DNA from: VFMC01 sp050248155
GTDB lineage: Bacteria > Actinomycetota > Acidimicrobiia > Acidimicrobiales > Ilumatobacteraceae
Length of the DNA stretch: 64,000 bases
Assembly: GCA_050248155.1 (NCBI GenBank)
Contig: JBFWSW010000014.1
Coordinates: forward strand, 21,541-85,540
Direction of reading: 5' to 3'
This document shows positions 7,759 through 15,186 of the stretch, piece after piece (position 1 is the stretch's first letter; each line of letters starts with the position of its first letter). The position numbers and the translations under genes are program-made. The notes under the pieces were generated by a model. It was given only the letters and a program-made list of their open reading frames with translations. It made no database searches and had not been told where the DNA came from.

Positions 7759-8280
7759 ATGAGCAAGGTCCTGCTCGACCCCACCGGTGAGCAGCGCGTC
7801 ACCGAGCGCACGCGCCTCGATCGACCCGCCGGGGTCGCGGGTCACACCATCGCCCTTCTCGACATCTCCAAGCCACGCGGCGACGTGTTCCTCGATCAGC
7901 TCGAGGTGCGGCTCACAGACGCCGGTGCCACCGTCCGCCGCTATCGGAAGCCCACCTTCGCCAAGCCGGCACCGGTCGACCTGCGGCACGAGATCGCGAC
8001 GCAGTGCACGTTGGTGATCGAAGCGCTCGCCGATTGAGGCAGCTGCACGTCGTGCAGTGTGCACGACATCGTCGATCTCGAGGCACGAGGTGTGCCGGGT
8101 GTGTTCGTCGCGTCCGAGCAGTTCGTCGTCGCGGCCGAGGCGCAGTCGACCTCGCTCGGCTTCCCGACCGTGGCCCGGGTGTTCACGCCGCACCCCATCC
8201 AGGATCGGACCGACGACGAGATCCGCGCTTACGCGGACGCGGCGTTCGCCGCCATCGTCGCCGAGATCACCGCCCCCTGA
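7759..8280 (+). CDS. UGSC-motif selenoprotein (in-frame TGA at 8035-8037 read as Sec93)
   Basis: A continuous 173-residue reading is obtained if the TGA at 8035-8037 is decoded as selenocysteine. Codons 1-92 end in CTLVIEALAD, then Sec93-Gly-Ser-Cys96-Thr-Ser-Cys99, and the frame stays open for 80 more codons to TGA 8278. The Sec-Gly-Ser-Cys motif, total length and surrounding pattern match the UGSC family of (seleno)proteins, where some members use Cys instead. A hairpin with the right geometry for a bacterial SECIS starts 11 bases after the TGA. A conventional gene caller would report a 92-aa protein and possibly a second fragment from 8059. Biochemical function is unknown; a redox role with the thioredoxin-like neighbour is inferred. 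The genes for Sec insertion (selA, selB, selC, selD) are not in this window. Confidence 0.88.
8049..8067 (+). promoter_or_regulatory. SECIS-like hairpin downstream of Sec codon
   Basis: Arms GTCGTGCA (8049-8056) and TGCACGAC (8060-8067) are perfect 8-bp complements closing a GTG loop (8057-8059). The loop begins 20 bases after the A of the TGA and starts with G. Both fit known bacterial SECIS rules, with an apical loop roughly 16-37 bases from UGA and a G in the first two loop positions. A competing 6-bp hairpin (8043-8057) is also possible. Confidence 0.75.
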
Positions 8281-8303
8281 TCGAACCCTCGAGCTGACGG
8301 AGG

Positions 8304-9206
8304 TCAGCCGGGCAGGCGCACGAGGTCGCCGTCGGTGACGACGAGACCGTCGCGCACGAGGTCGGCCAGCAAGCGGCGGGCCGTCGCCTCGTCGCGCTGC
8401 ATGGTCTCGGCGATGATCGACGCGCTCACGGTTCCCGACTGCAGGGCACGCATCAGCCGACCGCGCGCCTGACGTTCGCTGCCGTCGAAGCGCGCTTGGC
8501 GCGCGCTCACCCGCGCCGAGCCGATCGCCGGATCGTCGCCGATGCCCCGCCAGGCACACATCGGCTGTGCGGGGCATTCCCCGCAACCCGGCTTCGACGG
8601 CCTGCACAGCACAGCGCCGAGGTCCATGATCGTCTGGTTCCACACCCACGAGTCGCCACGCGGCAGTGCTGCGTCGGCACATGCCTGCACCTCGCGCGGC
8701 GAGAGCGACCGACCGGCCGTGCGCGCGTACACCCGAGCGATGTTCGTGTCGACCACGGCAGCATCCGACTCGAACGCGAAAGCCAGCAGCGCCCGTGCCG
8801 TGTAGGGGCCGACGCCGGGCAACTCGAGCAGCCCGTCGAGCGTCTGCGGGAACGCGCCCTGCTCGGTGACCGCCGTGGCGGCCGCGTGCAGGTTGCGCGC
8901 CCGTCGTGGATAGCCGAGCCCGTGCCAGAGACGCAGCACGTCGCCGAGCGTCGCCGCGGCGCACGCCGCCGGCGTCGGGAAACGCTCGAGGAACTGGAGG
9001 TACTTCGGGATGACGCGCGCGACCTGGGTCTGCTGCAGCATCACCTCGCTGACCAGGATCTCCCAGGGGTCACGCGAGCGACGCCAGGGCAGGTCGCGCA
9101 GTCGTGGCTCGCCCCACGCGAGGACGGCGTCGGTGAACGCAGTCAGCTCCAGGCGGCGTCCCCGTCGTAGGGTCGAGCACGTTCCGGCAGGAACTCGCGC
9201 TTCCAC
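8304..9206 (-). CDS. mutY: A/G-specific adenine glycosylase
   Basis: About 300 aa. MutY removes adenine mispaired with 8-oxoguanine or guanine. The catalytic Glu lies in VSEVMLQQTQV, the helix-hairpin-helix in LPGVGPYTARA, and the catalytic Asp in VVDTNIARV. The 4Fe-4S loop is C-x6-C-x2-C-x5-C (CRPSKPGCGECPAQPMC). The usual C-terminal NUDIX-like 8-oxoG domain is missing; instead there is a short winged-helix-like end (SIIAETMQRDEATARRLLADL). The start is uncertain. No ATG, GTG or TTG lies between the overlapping MaoC-like stop and LPWR, and GTG 9206 is the nearest upstream candidate, giving a 64-base overlap. Confidence 0.88.
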   Translation of the reverse strand: MEARVPAGTCSTLRRGRRLELTAFTDAVLAWGEPRLRDLPWRRSRDPWEILVSEVMLQQTQVARVIPKYLQFLERFPTPAACAAATLGDVLRLWHGLGYPRRARNLHAAATAVTEQGAFPQTLDGLLELPGVGPYTARALLAFAFESDAAVVDTNIARVYARTAGRSLSPREVQACADAALPRGDSWVWNQTIMDLGAVLCRPSKPGCGECPAQPMCAWRGIGDDPAIGSARVSARQARFDGSERQARGRLMRALQSGTVSASIIAETMQRDEATARRLLADLVRDGLVVTDGDLVRLPG

Positions 9207-9655
9207 ACCATCACCCGGCGGCGGAAGTAGCACACCTCCTTGCCGTCCTGGTTGAAGCCCTTCGACTCGACGGTGACGATGCCACGATCGGGCTTCGACT
9301 TGCTCTCCTGCACGTCGAGCACACGGGTCTCGGCATGGATCGTGTCCCCGTGGAACGTGGGGAACTTGTGCTGCAGGGTCTCGACCTCGAGGTTGGCGAT
9401 GGCTGCACCGCTGACGTCGGGCACGCTCATGCCGAGCACCAACGAGTAGACGAGGTTGCCGACCACGACGTTGCGACCCTGCACGCTGCTGCTCGCGAAC
9501 CAGTCGTTCGTGTGCAGCGGGTGGTGGTTCATCGTGATCATGCAGAACAGGTGGTCGTCGTACTCGGTGATGGTCTTCCCCGGCCAGTGGCGGTAGACGT
9601 CGCCGACGACGAAGTCCTCGAGGCATCTGCCGAACGGACGTTCATGAACGGTCAT
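9143..9655 (-). CDS. MaoC-like hot-dog fold dehydratase
   Basis: 170 aa from ATG 9655. The N-terminal FEDFVVGDVYRHWPGKTITE-like segment (here LEDFVVGDVY and GKTITEYDDHLF) and the central FHGDTIHAETRVLD are typical of MaoC-type hydratases, which act on acyl-CoA esters such as mesaconyl-C1-CoA or enoyl-CoA. Such proteins often accompany CitE/malyl-CoA lyase enzymes, two of which lie 9 kb away. The hydratase Asp/His pair is approximately in ITMNHHPLHTND. Immediate neighbours (MutY, a membrane protein) give no pathway hint, so the substrate is not assigned. Confidence 0.83.
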   Translation of the reverse strand: MTVHERPFGRCLEDFVVGDVYRHWPGKTITEYDDHLFCMITMNHHPLHTNDWFASSSVQGRNVVVGNLVYSLVLGMSVPDVSGAAIANLEVETLQHKFPTFHGDTIHAETRVLDVQESKSKPDRGIVTVESKGFNQDGKEVCYFRRRVMVWKREFLPERARPYDGDAAWS

Positions 9656-9662
9656 GACGCCG

Positions 9663-9668
9663 ACGTTA
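9663..9668 (-). promoter_or_regulatory. -10 hexamer of MaoC-like gene
   Basis: TAACGT on the minus strand, 7 bases before ATG 9655. It lies within the last codon and stop region of the upstream gene. Confidence 0.45.
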
Positions 9669-10910
9669 GCGGTCGGCTTCGCCCGACTCCCTGGCCGTCT
9701 GCGGCACCGGTCGTGATGCCGACGACATCGGGGGCCGACCCGGACGATGCCCGAACCGGACGGCGAAGTCGAAGGCACGCTCGGGGTTCAGGGCCTCGTC
9801 TGCGGCCAGGTCGCGCAGGCGCTTCAACCGCTCGCGGCGCTCGATGCTCCACGGCCCGACGCGCAGCGAGGCGTAGAGCACTCCACCGAGCACGATGGGG
9901 AAGAAGAACTGCGCCAAGCGGTAGGTGGCCACGCCGAGCACTGCCGTCGATCGGGTGAGGCCGAAGCCCACGAGCGCAGAGGGAAGACCGACGTCGATGA
10001 CGCCCAACCCACCCGGCGTGATGGGGATGACGGCGAGGACGTTCACGAGTCCGAAGGCGACGAGCAGCGCGTCGACGTCGGTCGTGACTCCGAAGGCTCG
10101 GAGGAAGACCCACAGGGCGGCGGCGTCGAGCAACCAGTTCGCTGCGGCCCACCCCACGACCCGTCCGAGCAGCTGGCGGTCGGAGGCGAGCTCTTCGAGG
10201 CGACCGCCGATGTGGCGAACCCCTGCAGCAGCGCGGTTCTCGTTGAGGCGCAGCTTGCGGGCGATCCAGCGCAGCAGGCGCTCGGCCCGGCCCTGCCCTT
10301 CGAGCAGGCTGAAGATCAGTCCGGCCGCGAAGGCCATCAGCAGCACCCCGGACACGGCTGCCGTGGCGTACCCACCGTTGACGCCGCGGATCGGGATCGA
10401 GATGACCAGGGAGATCCAGAACAACACGTTCAGCACGACGGCCGACGTGAGCCCGGCCGTCGCCAGCGCGAACCCGGCGTCGGGACCGGGCACGCCCGAC
10501 AGGGTGATCAGCCGGTAGCCGAGCGCCGATCCCGCTGCGCTGCCACCCGGGACGATGCTCGACAGCGCCTTGGTGCTCATCTGGATGCGGAACAGCCGCC
10601 ACGTCGAGAGGATGTGTCCCGCTTCGCCGAGCGAGGCGCGAGTGAGCAGCGTGTAGGCGTAGAGGGCGGCGATCTCGAGACCGAGCCCGGTCAGCAGGAG
10701 GAACGGGTTGACGTCACGCAGCTCGGCTGCGGCGCTGCGGACGCCAGGGATGACGGTGACGAGCGCGAAGTACACGACGACGACGACCAGCAGCAGCTTG
10801 AGCGTCAGCCGAAACGATCGGAACCGTCGCGGTCGCGGAGGACCGCCGGTGTCATCGAGCGAGACGCGCGGCAGCTCCCCAGTCGCCGGCTCGTCGTACT
10901 CGAATGCCAT
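9666..10910 (-). CDS. UPF0104/YbhN-type integral membrane protein (LPG synthase TM-like)
   Basis: 414 aa from ATG 10910, preceded by a purine-rich AAAGAGGG ribosome site. Eight or so membrane segments fill residues 35-355. Family marks are SSIVPGGSAAGSALGYRL and IPITPGGLGVIDVGLPSALVGFG, conserved in the lysylphosphatidylglycerol-synthase-like transmembrane family (UPF0104). Members are thought to be flippases or lipid-modifying partners; the exact function is unknown. Both ends are charged and cytoplasmic-looking. The convergence of PGGxG motifs makes the family call firm, the role not. Confidence 0.87.
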   Translation of the reverse strand: MAFEYDEPATGELPRVSLDDTGGPPRPRRFRSFRLTLKLLLVVVVVYFALVTVIPGVRSAAAELRDVNPFLLLTGLGLEIAALYAYTLLTRASLGEAGHILSTWRLFRIQMSTKALSSIVPGGSAAGSALGYRLITLSGVPGPDAGFALATAGLTSAVVLNVLFWISLVISIPIRGVNGGYATAAVSGVLLMAFAAGLIFSLLEGQGRAERLLRWIARKLRLNENRAAAGVRHIGGRLEELASDRQLLGRVVGWAAANWLLDAAALWVFLRAFGVTTDVDALLVAFGLVNVLAVIPITPGGLGVIDVGLPSALVGFGLTRSTAVLGVATYRLAQFFFPIVLGGVLYASLRVGPWSIERRERLKRLRDLAADEALNPERAFDFAVRFGHRPGRPPMSSASRPVPQTARESGEADR

Positions 10911-10961
10911 CCCTCTTTGATAGTCGATGAGGGCCGCGTCCAAACACCACCACGTGCGGTG

Positions 10962-11939
10962 TCACACGGTCGGGAACGACTCCAGGATGGCGCCGAGCGC
11001 CTCGATCAGCGGCTGTCGCTGCTCGATCGGGCTCTTGCCGAGGTGGACGACGACGACGTCACGATCGGGTGCGACGACCGTGAACTGACCCTCGTAGCCG
11101 TGGCACGCGAGCGACCCCTCGAACTGCGGCCAGAGCCACCAGTGCCGACCGTAACCGAAGCCCGTCTCGTCGTCGGTCGAGATCGGTGCCCGCGCGTGCT
11201 CCACCCAACCGGCCGGCAGGACACGACGACCGTCCACCACACCGTCGTCGAGGTACATCTGCCCGAAGCGGGCGAAGTCACGCGCCGTCGCGTACACGTA
11301 GGACGACCCGACGAAGGTGCCGACCGTGTCGAACTTCGGCTGTGCGCTCGCCATGCCCGCAGGGTCGAACAGCCGCTCGCGGAGGAACCGCTCCATGCCT
11401 TCGCGCCCGCCGCCGACGGCGTCGCCGACGATGCGGGCGACGATGTTCGTCGTGCCACTCGAGTAGTTCCACACCGTGCCGGGCGGATGCGCCAGGGGCA
11501 GGGCGGCGGCGTAGGCGGCCATGTCGTCCTTGCCCTCGCCGAACAACATCTCGAGGCAGTGCGACACGCGGTCGTCGACGTAGTCCTCGACGAACTCGAG
11601 CCCTGACCGCATCTCGAGGAGCTGATCGAGCGTGATCGCTGCCTTGTCGGAATCGCCCCACTCGGGTACCGGCGCGAGGGCGGACGGATCGAGGAGCCCG
11701 TCGGCGACCGCGATCCCGACTGCCGCGTGGGTGATGCTCTTCGCCATGCTCCACGAGATCAAGGTGGTCTCCGGGCCCACCGGGCCGCCCGGGCCGAACA
11801 CGGTGTCGGGCTGCGTCCCGTAGCGCTCGAACGCGATCTCGCCGCGGTGCTGCACGACGAGCGCCAGCGACAGCCCGTGCGGGGCGTCGGCCGCGAACAG
11901 CGCGTCGGCCACCTGGTCCACCTCTGCCCGCACTGCCAT
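10962..11939 (-). CDS. serine hydrolase, class C beta-lactamase/penicillin-binding fold
   Basis: 325 aa from ATG 11939. The active-site Ser64-x-x-Lys67 (SMAK) and Tyr159-x-Ser (YSS) are visible, and the third motif fits HGYEGQF (in place of KTG). No signal peptide is seen, so a cytoplasmic esterase or peptidase is more likely than a periplasmic antibiotic-resistance enzyme. Actinobacterial genomes carry many such paralogues with unknown ester substrates. It is monocistronic, between a membrane protein and the divergent nucleotidyltransferase. Confidence 0.88.
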   Translation of the reverse strand: MAVRAEVDQVADALFAADAPHGLSLALVVQHRGEIAFERYGTQPDTVFGPGGPVGPETTLISWSMAKSITHAAVGIAVADGLLDPSALAPVPEWGDSDKAAITLDQLLEMRSGLEFVEDYVDDRVSHCLEMLFGEGKDDMAAYAAALPLAHPPGTVWNYSSGTTNIVARIVGDAVGGGREGMERFLRERLFDPAGMASAQPKFDTVGTFVGSSYVYATARDFARFGQMYLDDGVVDGRRVLPAGWVEHARAPISTDDETGFGYGRHWWLWPQFEGSLACHGYEGQFTVVAPDRDVVVVHLGKSPIEQRQPLIEALGAILESFPTV

Positions 11940-11947
11940 CGGTGCGG

Positions 11948-11953
11948 ACCGTA
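11948..11953 (-). promoter_or_regulatory. -10 hexamer of serine hydrolase gene
   Basis: TACGGT on the minus strand, 8 bases before ATG 11939. Confidence 0.45.
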
Positions 11954-12014
11954 CACGAACGTTCATGACCGCGTCGGGGGCACGCGACGCAGTGGAGATC
12001 GGCAGACTGGGGCC

Positions 12015-12815
12015 GTGGATGTCGCGACCGCGCTGGGGACCTATCTCGAGATCGTCGACTCCTGCGCGCCGGGCCTGGTCGAGGGCTTGTACGTGGTGGG
12101 CTCGTTCGCGCTCGACGACTGGCACGAAGGCAGGAGTGACATCGACATCGTCGCGGTCACGGCCGAGCCCGCCACCGACGCCGACGCGGGATCGCTGCGC
12201 ACCGCACACGCGCTGCTGAGTGAGCACGTGCCTCAGCCCTTCGTCGACGGGCCGTACGTCGCGTGGGGCGACCTGATCACCCCGCCCACTGCGCTCCACC
12301 GACCGTGGAGCCTCGAGCACCGGTTCCGGCACGACGCGGAGTGCTTCGAGATCAACCCGGTGACGTGGTACGTGCTCGCCACGTACGGGGTGACCGTCCG
12401 GGGACCGACCGTCGACCGCCTGGGCGTCTACCTCGACGTCGAGGCGCGCACGCAGTTCGTGGTCGAGAACCTCCGTTCGTACTGGTTGCCGCTCGCGCAG
12501 CGACTGCGCGACCTCTGCAACTCGCAGCCGGGTTCCGACTTCCCCGCGTCGATGCTCGAGTGGTGCGCGCTCGGAGCGCTCCGGCTGCACGTCACCGCGT
12601 TCACCGGTGACGTGGTGTCGAGGCGGGTCGCCGGAGAGCACGGCCTGCGAGTCGCACCCGAGTCGACGCATGCGACGCTCGACACCGCGCTGGCAGTGCG
12701 CGCCGGCTCGGAGGGGGCACCCGACAGCGTGCCGGCCGGGGACCTGCTGCTGGCGGCTGACGTGATCGAGTGGTGTGCGAACGAGGTTGCCGAGGCGGCG
12801 CGACCTCAACCCTGA
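12015..12815 (+). CDS. AadA-like nucleotidyltransferase (DUF4111-type C-terminus)
   Basis: 266 aa from GTG 12015. The nucleotidyltransferase motif GSFALDDWHEGRSDIDIV supplies the two metal-binding Asp of the Ser-Asp-Ile-Asp signature. The helical C-terminal half (WYVLATYGVTVRGP onward) matches the domain found in AadA-type aminoglycoside adenylyltransferases. Activity on streptomycin/spectinomycin is a family possibility, not shown. Other members modify unknown small molecules. The 3' end overlaps the convergent LOG gene by 10 bases. Confidence 0.8.
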   Translation: MDVATALGTYLEIVDSCAPGLVEGLYVVGSFALDDWHEGRSDIDIVAVTAEPATDADAGSLRTAHALLSEHVPQPFVDGPYVAWGDLITPPTALHRPWSLEHRFRHDAECFEINPVTWYVLATYGVTVRGPTVDRLGVYLDVEARTQFVVENLRSYWLPLAQRLRDLCNSQPGSDFPASMLEWCALGALRLHVTAFTGDVVSRRVAGEHGLRVAPESTHATLDTALAVRAGSEGAPDSVPAGDLLLAADVIEWCANEVAEAARPQP

Positions 12816-13450
12816 GCGAGCGGACCGGGCGTGATCGGGATCTGTCCCGTGTCGCGGTCGATCCACTTGTTCGGCGTCTCGGGCGCTGGGGCAAGCGCGA
12901 GGGCCAGCGCTTCGTCGACCGTGTGCGCGCGCTGGGCGAGCATGCGGTGCGAGCTGCGGACGAAGCCCGATTCGACCGCCGCGTCCATCCAGTCGAACAA
13001 CGAGCTCCAGTAGCGCTCGACATCGAGGAGCACGACCGGCTTGCGCACGATCCCGAGCTGGTTCCACGTGAGCAGCTCGATCACCTCCTCGACCGTGCCG
13101 AACCCTCCGGGCAGGGCGACGAACCCGTCGGCGAGCTGCTCGAAGCGCGCCTTGCGCTGATGCATGTCGGGCACGACCTCGAGGGAGGACAACCCGCGGT
13201 GGGCGACCTCGGCGGACACGAGCTGGTCGGTGATCACCCCGATGACGTCGCCGCCGCCGGCGATCACGGCGTCGGCGACGATTCCCATCAACCCGACCTG
13301 GCCACCGCCGTACACCAGCCCGATGCCGCGCCGGGCCATCGCCTCACCGAGCGCGTGGGCGGCCGAGCGGAACGACGGGTTGGACCCGATGTTCGAGCCG
13401 CAGTACACGCAGAGCCGAGGCGCTCGCGTCAGCGAGCCGAGTGTCGACAT
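12806..13450 (-). CDS. TIGR00730/LOG-family Rossmann protein, nucleoside-5'-monophosphate phosphoribohydrolase
   Basis: 214 aa from ATG 13450. Family motifs are YCGSNIGSNPSF at the N-terminus, YGGGQVGLMG, HQRKARF (catalytic Arg region) and LPGGFGTVEEV. LOG proteins cleave N6-substituted adenosine monophosphates to free cytokinin-like bases, or act as general nucleotide hydrolases; all the key motifs are present. The open frame reaches back to 13540, but the extra 30 residues are Cys/Arg-rich and unlikely to be translated. Confidence 0.9.
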   Translation of the reverse strand: MSTLGSLTRAPRLCVYCGSNIGSNPSFRSAAHALGEAMARRGIGLVYGGGQVGLMGIVADAVIAGGGDVIGVITDQLVSAEVAHRGLSSLEVVPDMHQRKARFEQLADGFVALPGGFGTVEEVIELLTWNQLGIVRKPVVLLDVERYWSSLFDWMDAAVESGFVRSSHRMLAQRAHTVDEALALALAPAPETPNKWIDRDTGQIPITPGPLAQG

Positions 13451-13540
13451 GGCGAACAGACTGTCACACACGGGCCGACGACCGCACCAGGAGTTGCCGG
13501 AGCCCCGGGAGTCGAAGCGACCGCATCGGCACCCGATCAC

Positions 13541-13546
13541 TACAGT
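13541..13546 (+). promoter_or_regulatory. -10 hexamer of acyl-CoA dehydrogenase gene
   Basis: TACAGT, 8 bases before GTG 13555; decides the start within a longer open frame beginning at 13441. Confidence 0.5.
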
Positions 13547-13554
13547 GCTGCAGC

Positions 13555-15165
13555 GTGACCTCCCCAGATCTGCAGGCAGCGGCCGACGTCATCGAGCTCG
13601 CCGGCTCCGTCACCGGAACGGCAGTCCGCCACCTGGCCGCCACCGGTGGCCCCGAGCAGCAGCAGAGCCTCGCCTACGACCTCGCCCACGCGGCGGCGCA
13701 GGTCGAGACGGCCCGTGCGCTCCTCGACTACGGGGCGAAGGGCGACCTCGAAGCGCGCCTCACGTGCGCCTTCGCGGCCGACATGGCCCACGACCTCATC
13801 ACCCGGCTGTGCGGTCGCGAGCACCTGTGGGGCCTCGCGACCGCGCCGATGCGCGACGCACACCCGTTCCTCGAGCGCTACCGAGACCCCGCGTTCGTGG
13901 CCTCGCTGGCCGACACGCCGGGGCCGCGCCACCTCGGCCCCGACTACGAGATGGTGCAGGACACGTTCCGCTCGTTCGCCGACAACGAGATCGTCCCGCG
14001 AGCCGAGCACGTCCATCGCCACAACACCGACGTGCCCGAGGAGATCATCTCCGGTCTGGCCGAGATGGGTGTCTTCGGCCTCAGCGTGCCCGCGGAGTAC
14101 GGCGGCTTCAGCGAGGGCGGCGCAGGCGAGTACATCGGCATGGTCGTCGCGACAGAAGAGCTCAGCCGTGCCTCGCTCGGCATCGGCGGATCGCTCATCA
14201 CGCGCCCCGAGATCCTCACCCGAGCGCTCGTCCGCGGTGGCACCGAGGCGCAGAAGCAGCACTGGCTGCCGCGCATCGCCTCGGGCGAGGTGATGGTCGC
14301 GGTCGCGGTCACCGAGCCCGACTTCGGGAGCGACGTCGCGGGCATCAAGGTGACGGCGTCTCCTGCTGTCGGACCCGACGGCACCGACGGCTACGTGATC
14401 AACGGCGTCAAGACGTGGTGCACCTTCGGCGCTCGCGCCGATGTCTTGATGTTGCTGGCGCGGACCGATCCCGACCGGTCGAAGACCCATCGCGGGCTCA
14501 GCTTGTTCATCGTCCCCAAGCCGCGCGGCGAGGGTCACGGCTTCGAGTTCAGCCAGCCCGCAGCGGCAGGGTTCGCCGGCGGGAAGATGGAGGGGCGAGC
14601 CATCGACACCCTCGGCTACCGCGGCATGCACAGCTACGAGATCGCGCTCGACAACTGGTGGGTGCCGGCCGCGAACCTGATCGGCGAGTCGGACGGTCTC
14701 GGCAAGGGCTTCTACTTCCAGATGCAGGGGTTCGAGAACGGTCGCCTGCAGACGGCCGCCAGGGCGGTCGGCGTGATGCAGGCGGCCTACGAGGCGGCGC
14801 TGTCGTACGCGCACGACCGCCGGGTCTTCGGGCAGCCCATCTTCGACTACGAGCTCACCCGCGTGAAGCTCGGTCGGATGGCGGTGCTCATCCAGGCCGG
14901 CCGGCAGTTCAGCTACTCCGTCGCCACGATGATGGCCAAGGGCGACGGCACCATGCAGGCCAGCATGGTGAAGGCCTACGTGTGCAAGGCCGCCGAGTGG
15001 GTGGCACGTGAAGCGATGCAGATCCACGGCGGATTCGGCTATGCCGAGGAGTATCCGGTCAGCCGCCTCTACGTCGACGCGAGGGTGCTGAGCATCTTCG
15101 AGGGGGCCGACGAGACGCTGTGCTTGAAGGTGATCGCCCGGCGCCTGTGCGAGCTGGCGGGCTGA
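13555..15165 (+). CDS. acyl-CoA dehydrogenase with long N-terminal helical extension
   Basis: 536 aa, about 140 longer than a standard acyl-CoA dehydrogenase (380-400). Residues 1-130 are an Ala-rich helical extension (LAYDLAHAAAQVETARALLDYG). The canonical domains follow: YGGFSEGGAGEY, the FAD/substrate loop TEPDFGSDVAGI, RAVGVMQAAYEAAL, and the C-terminal QIHGGFGYAEEYPVSRLYVD. The last of these is the quotient-like IHGGxGY signature. The reaction is alpha,beta-dehydrogenation of an acyl-CoA using FAD and an electron-transfer flavoprotein. Chain length cannot be told. No linked CoA ligase or ETF is nearby. Confidence 0.92.
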   Translation: MTSPDLQAAADVIELAGSVTGTAVRHLAATGGPEQQQSLAYDLAHAAAQVETARALLDYGAKGDLEARLTCAFAADMAHDLITRLCGREHLWGLATAPMRDAHPFLERYRDPAFVASLADTPGPRHLGPDYEMVQDTFRSFADNEIVPRAEHVHRHNTDVPEEIISGLAEMGVFGLSVPAEYGGFSEGGAGEYIGMVVATEELSRASLGIGGSLITRPEILTRALVRGGTEAQKQHWLPRIASGEVMVAVAVTEPDFGSDVAGIKVTASPAVGPDGTDGYVINGVKTWCTFGARADVLMLLARTDPDRSKTHRGLSLFIVPKPRGEGHGFEFSQPAAAGFAGGKMEGRAIDTLGYRGMHSYEIALDNWWVPAANLIGESDGLGKGFYFQMQGFENGRLQTAARAVGVMQAAYEAALSYAHDRRVFGQPIFDYELTRVKLGRMAVLIQAGRQFSYSVATMMAKGDGTMQASMVKAYVCKAAEWVAREAMQIHGGFGYAEEYPVSRLYVDARVLSIFEGADETLCLKVIARRLCELAG

Positions 15166-15186
15166 CCGCGCGGATCGCTGTGCCGA

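Noticed and set aside
7759..8037. A stand-alone 92-aa protein ending at TGA 8037, with a second small gene from 8059
   Set aside because: The two halves are in the same frame, join at a Sec-Gly-Ser-Cys motif and have a hairpin placed as a SECIS; a single selenoprotein explains both.
8043..8057. Alternative hairpin CTGCAC-GTC-GTGCAG as the SECIS
   Set aside because: Its loop lies only about 11 bases after the TGA, too close by known bacterial SECIS spacing, and its stem is shorter than the one at 8049-8067. It may still compete.
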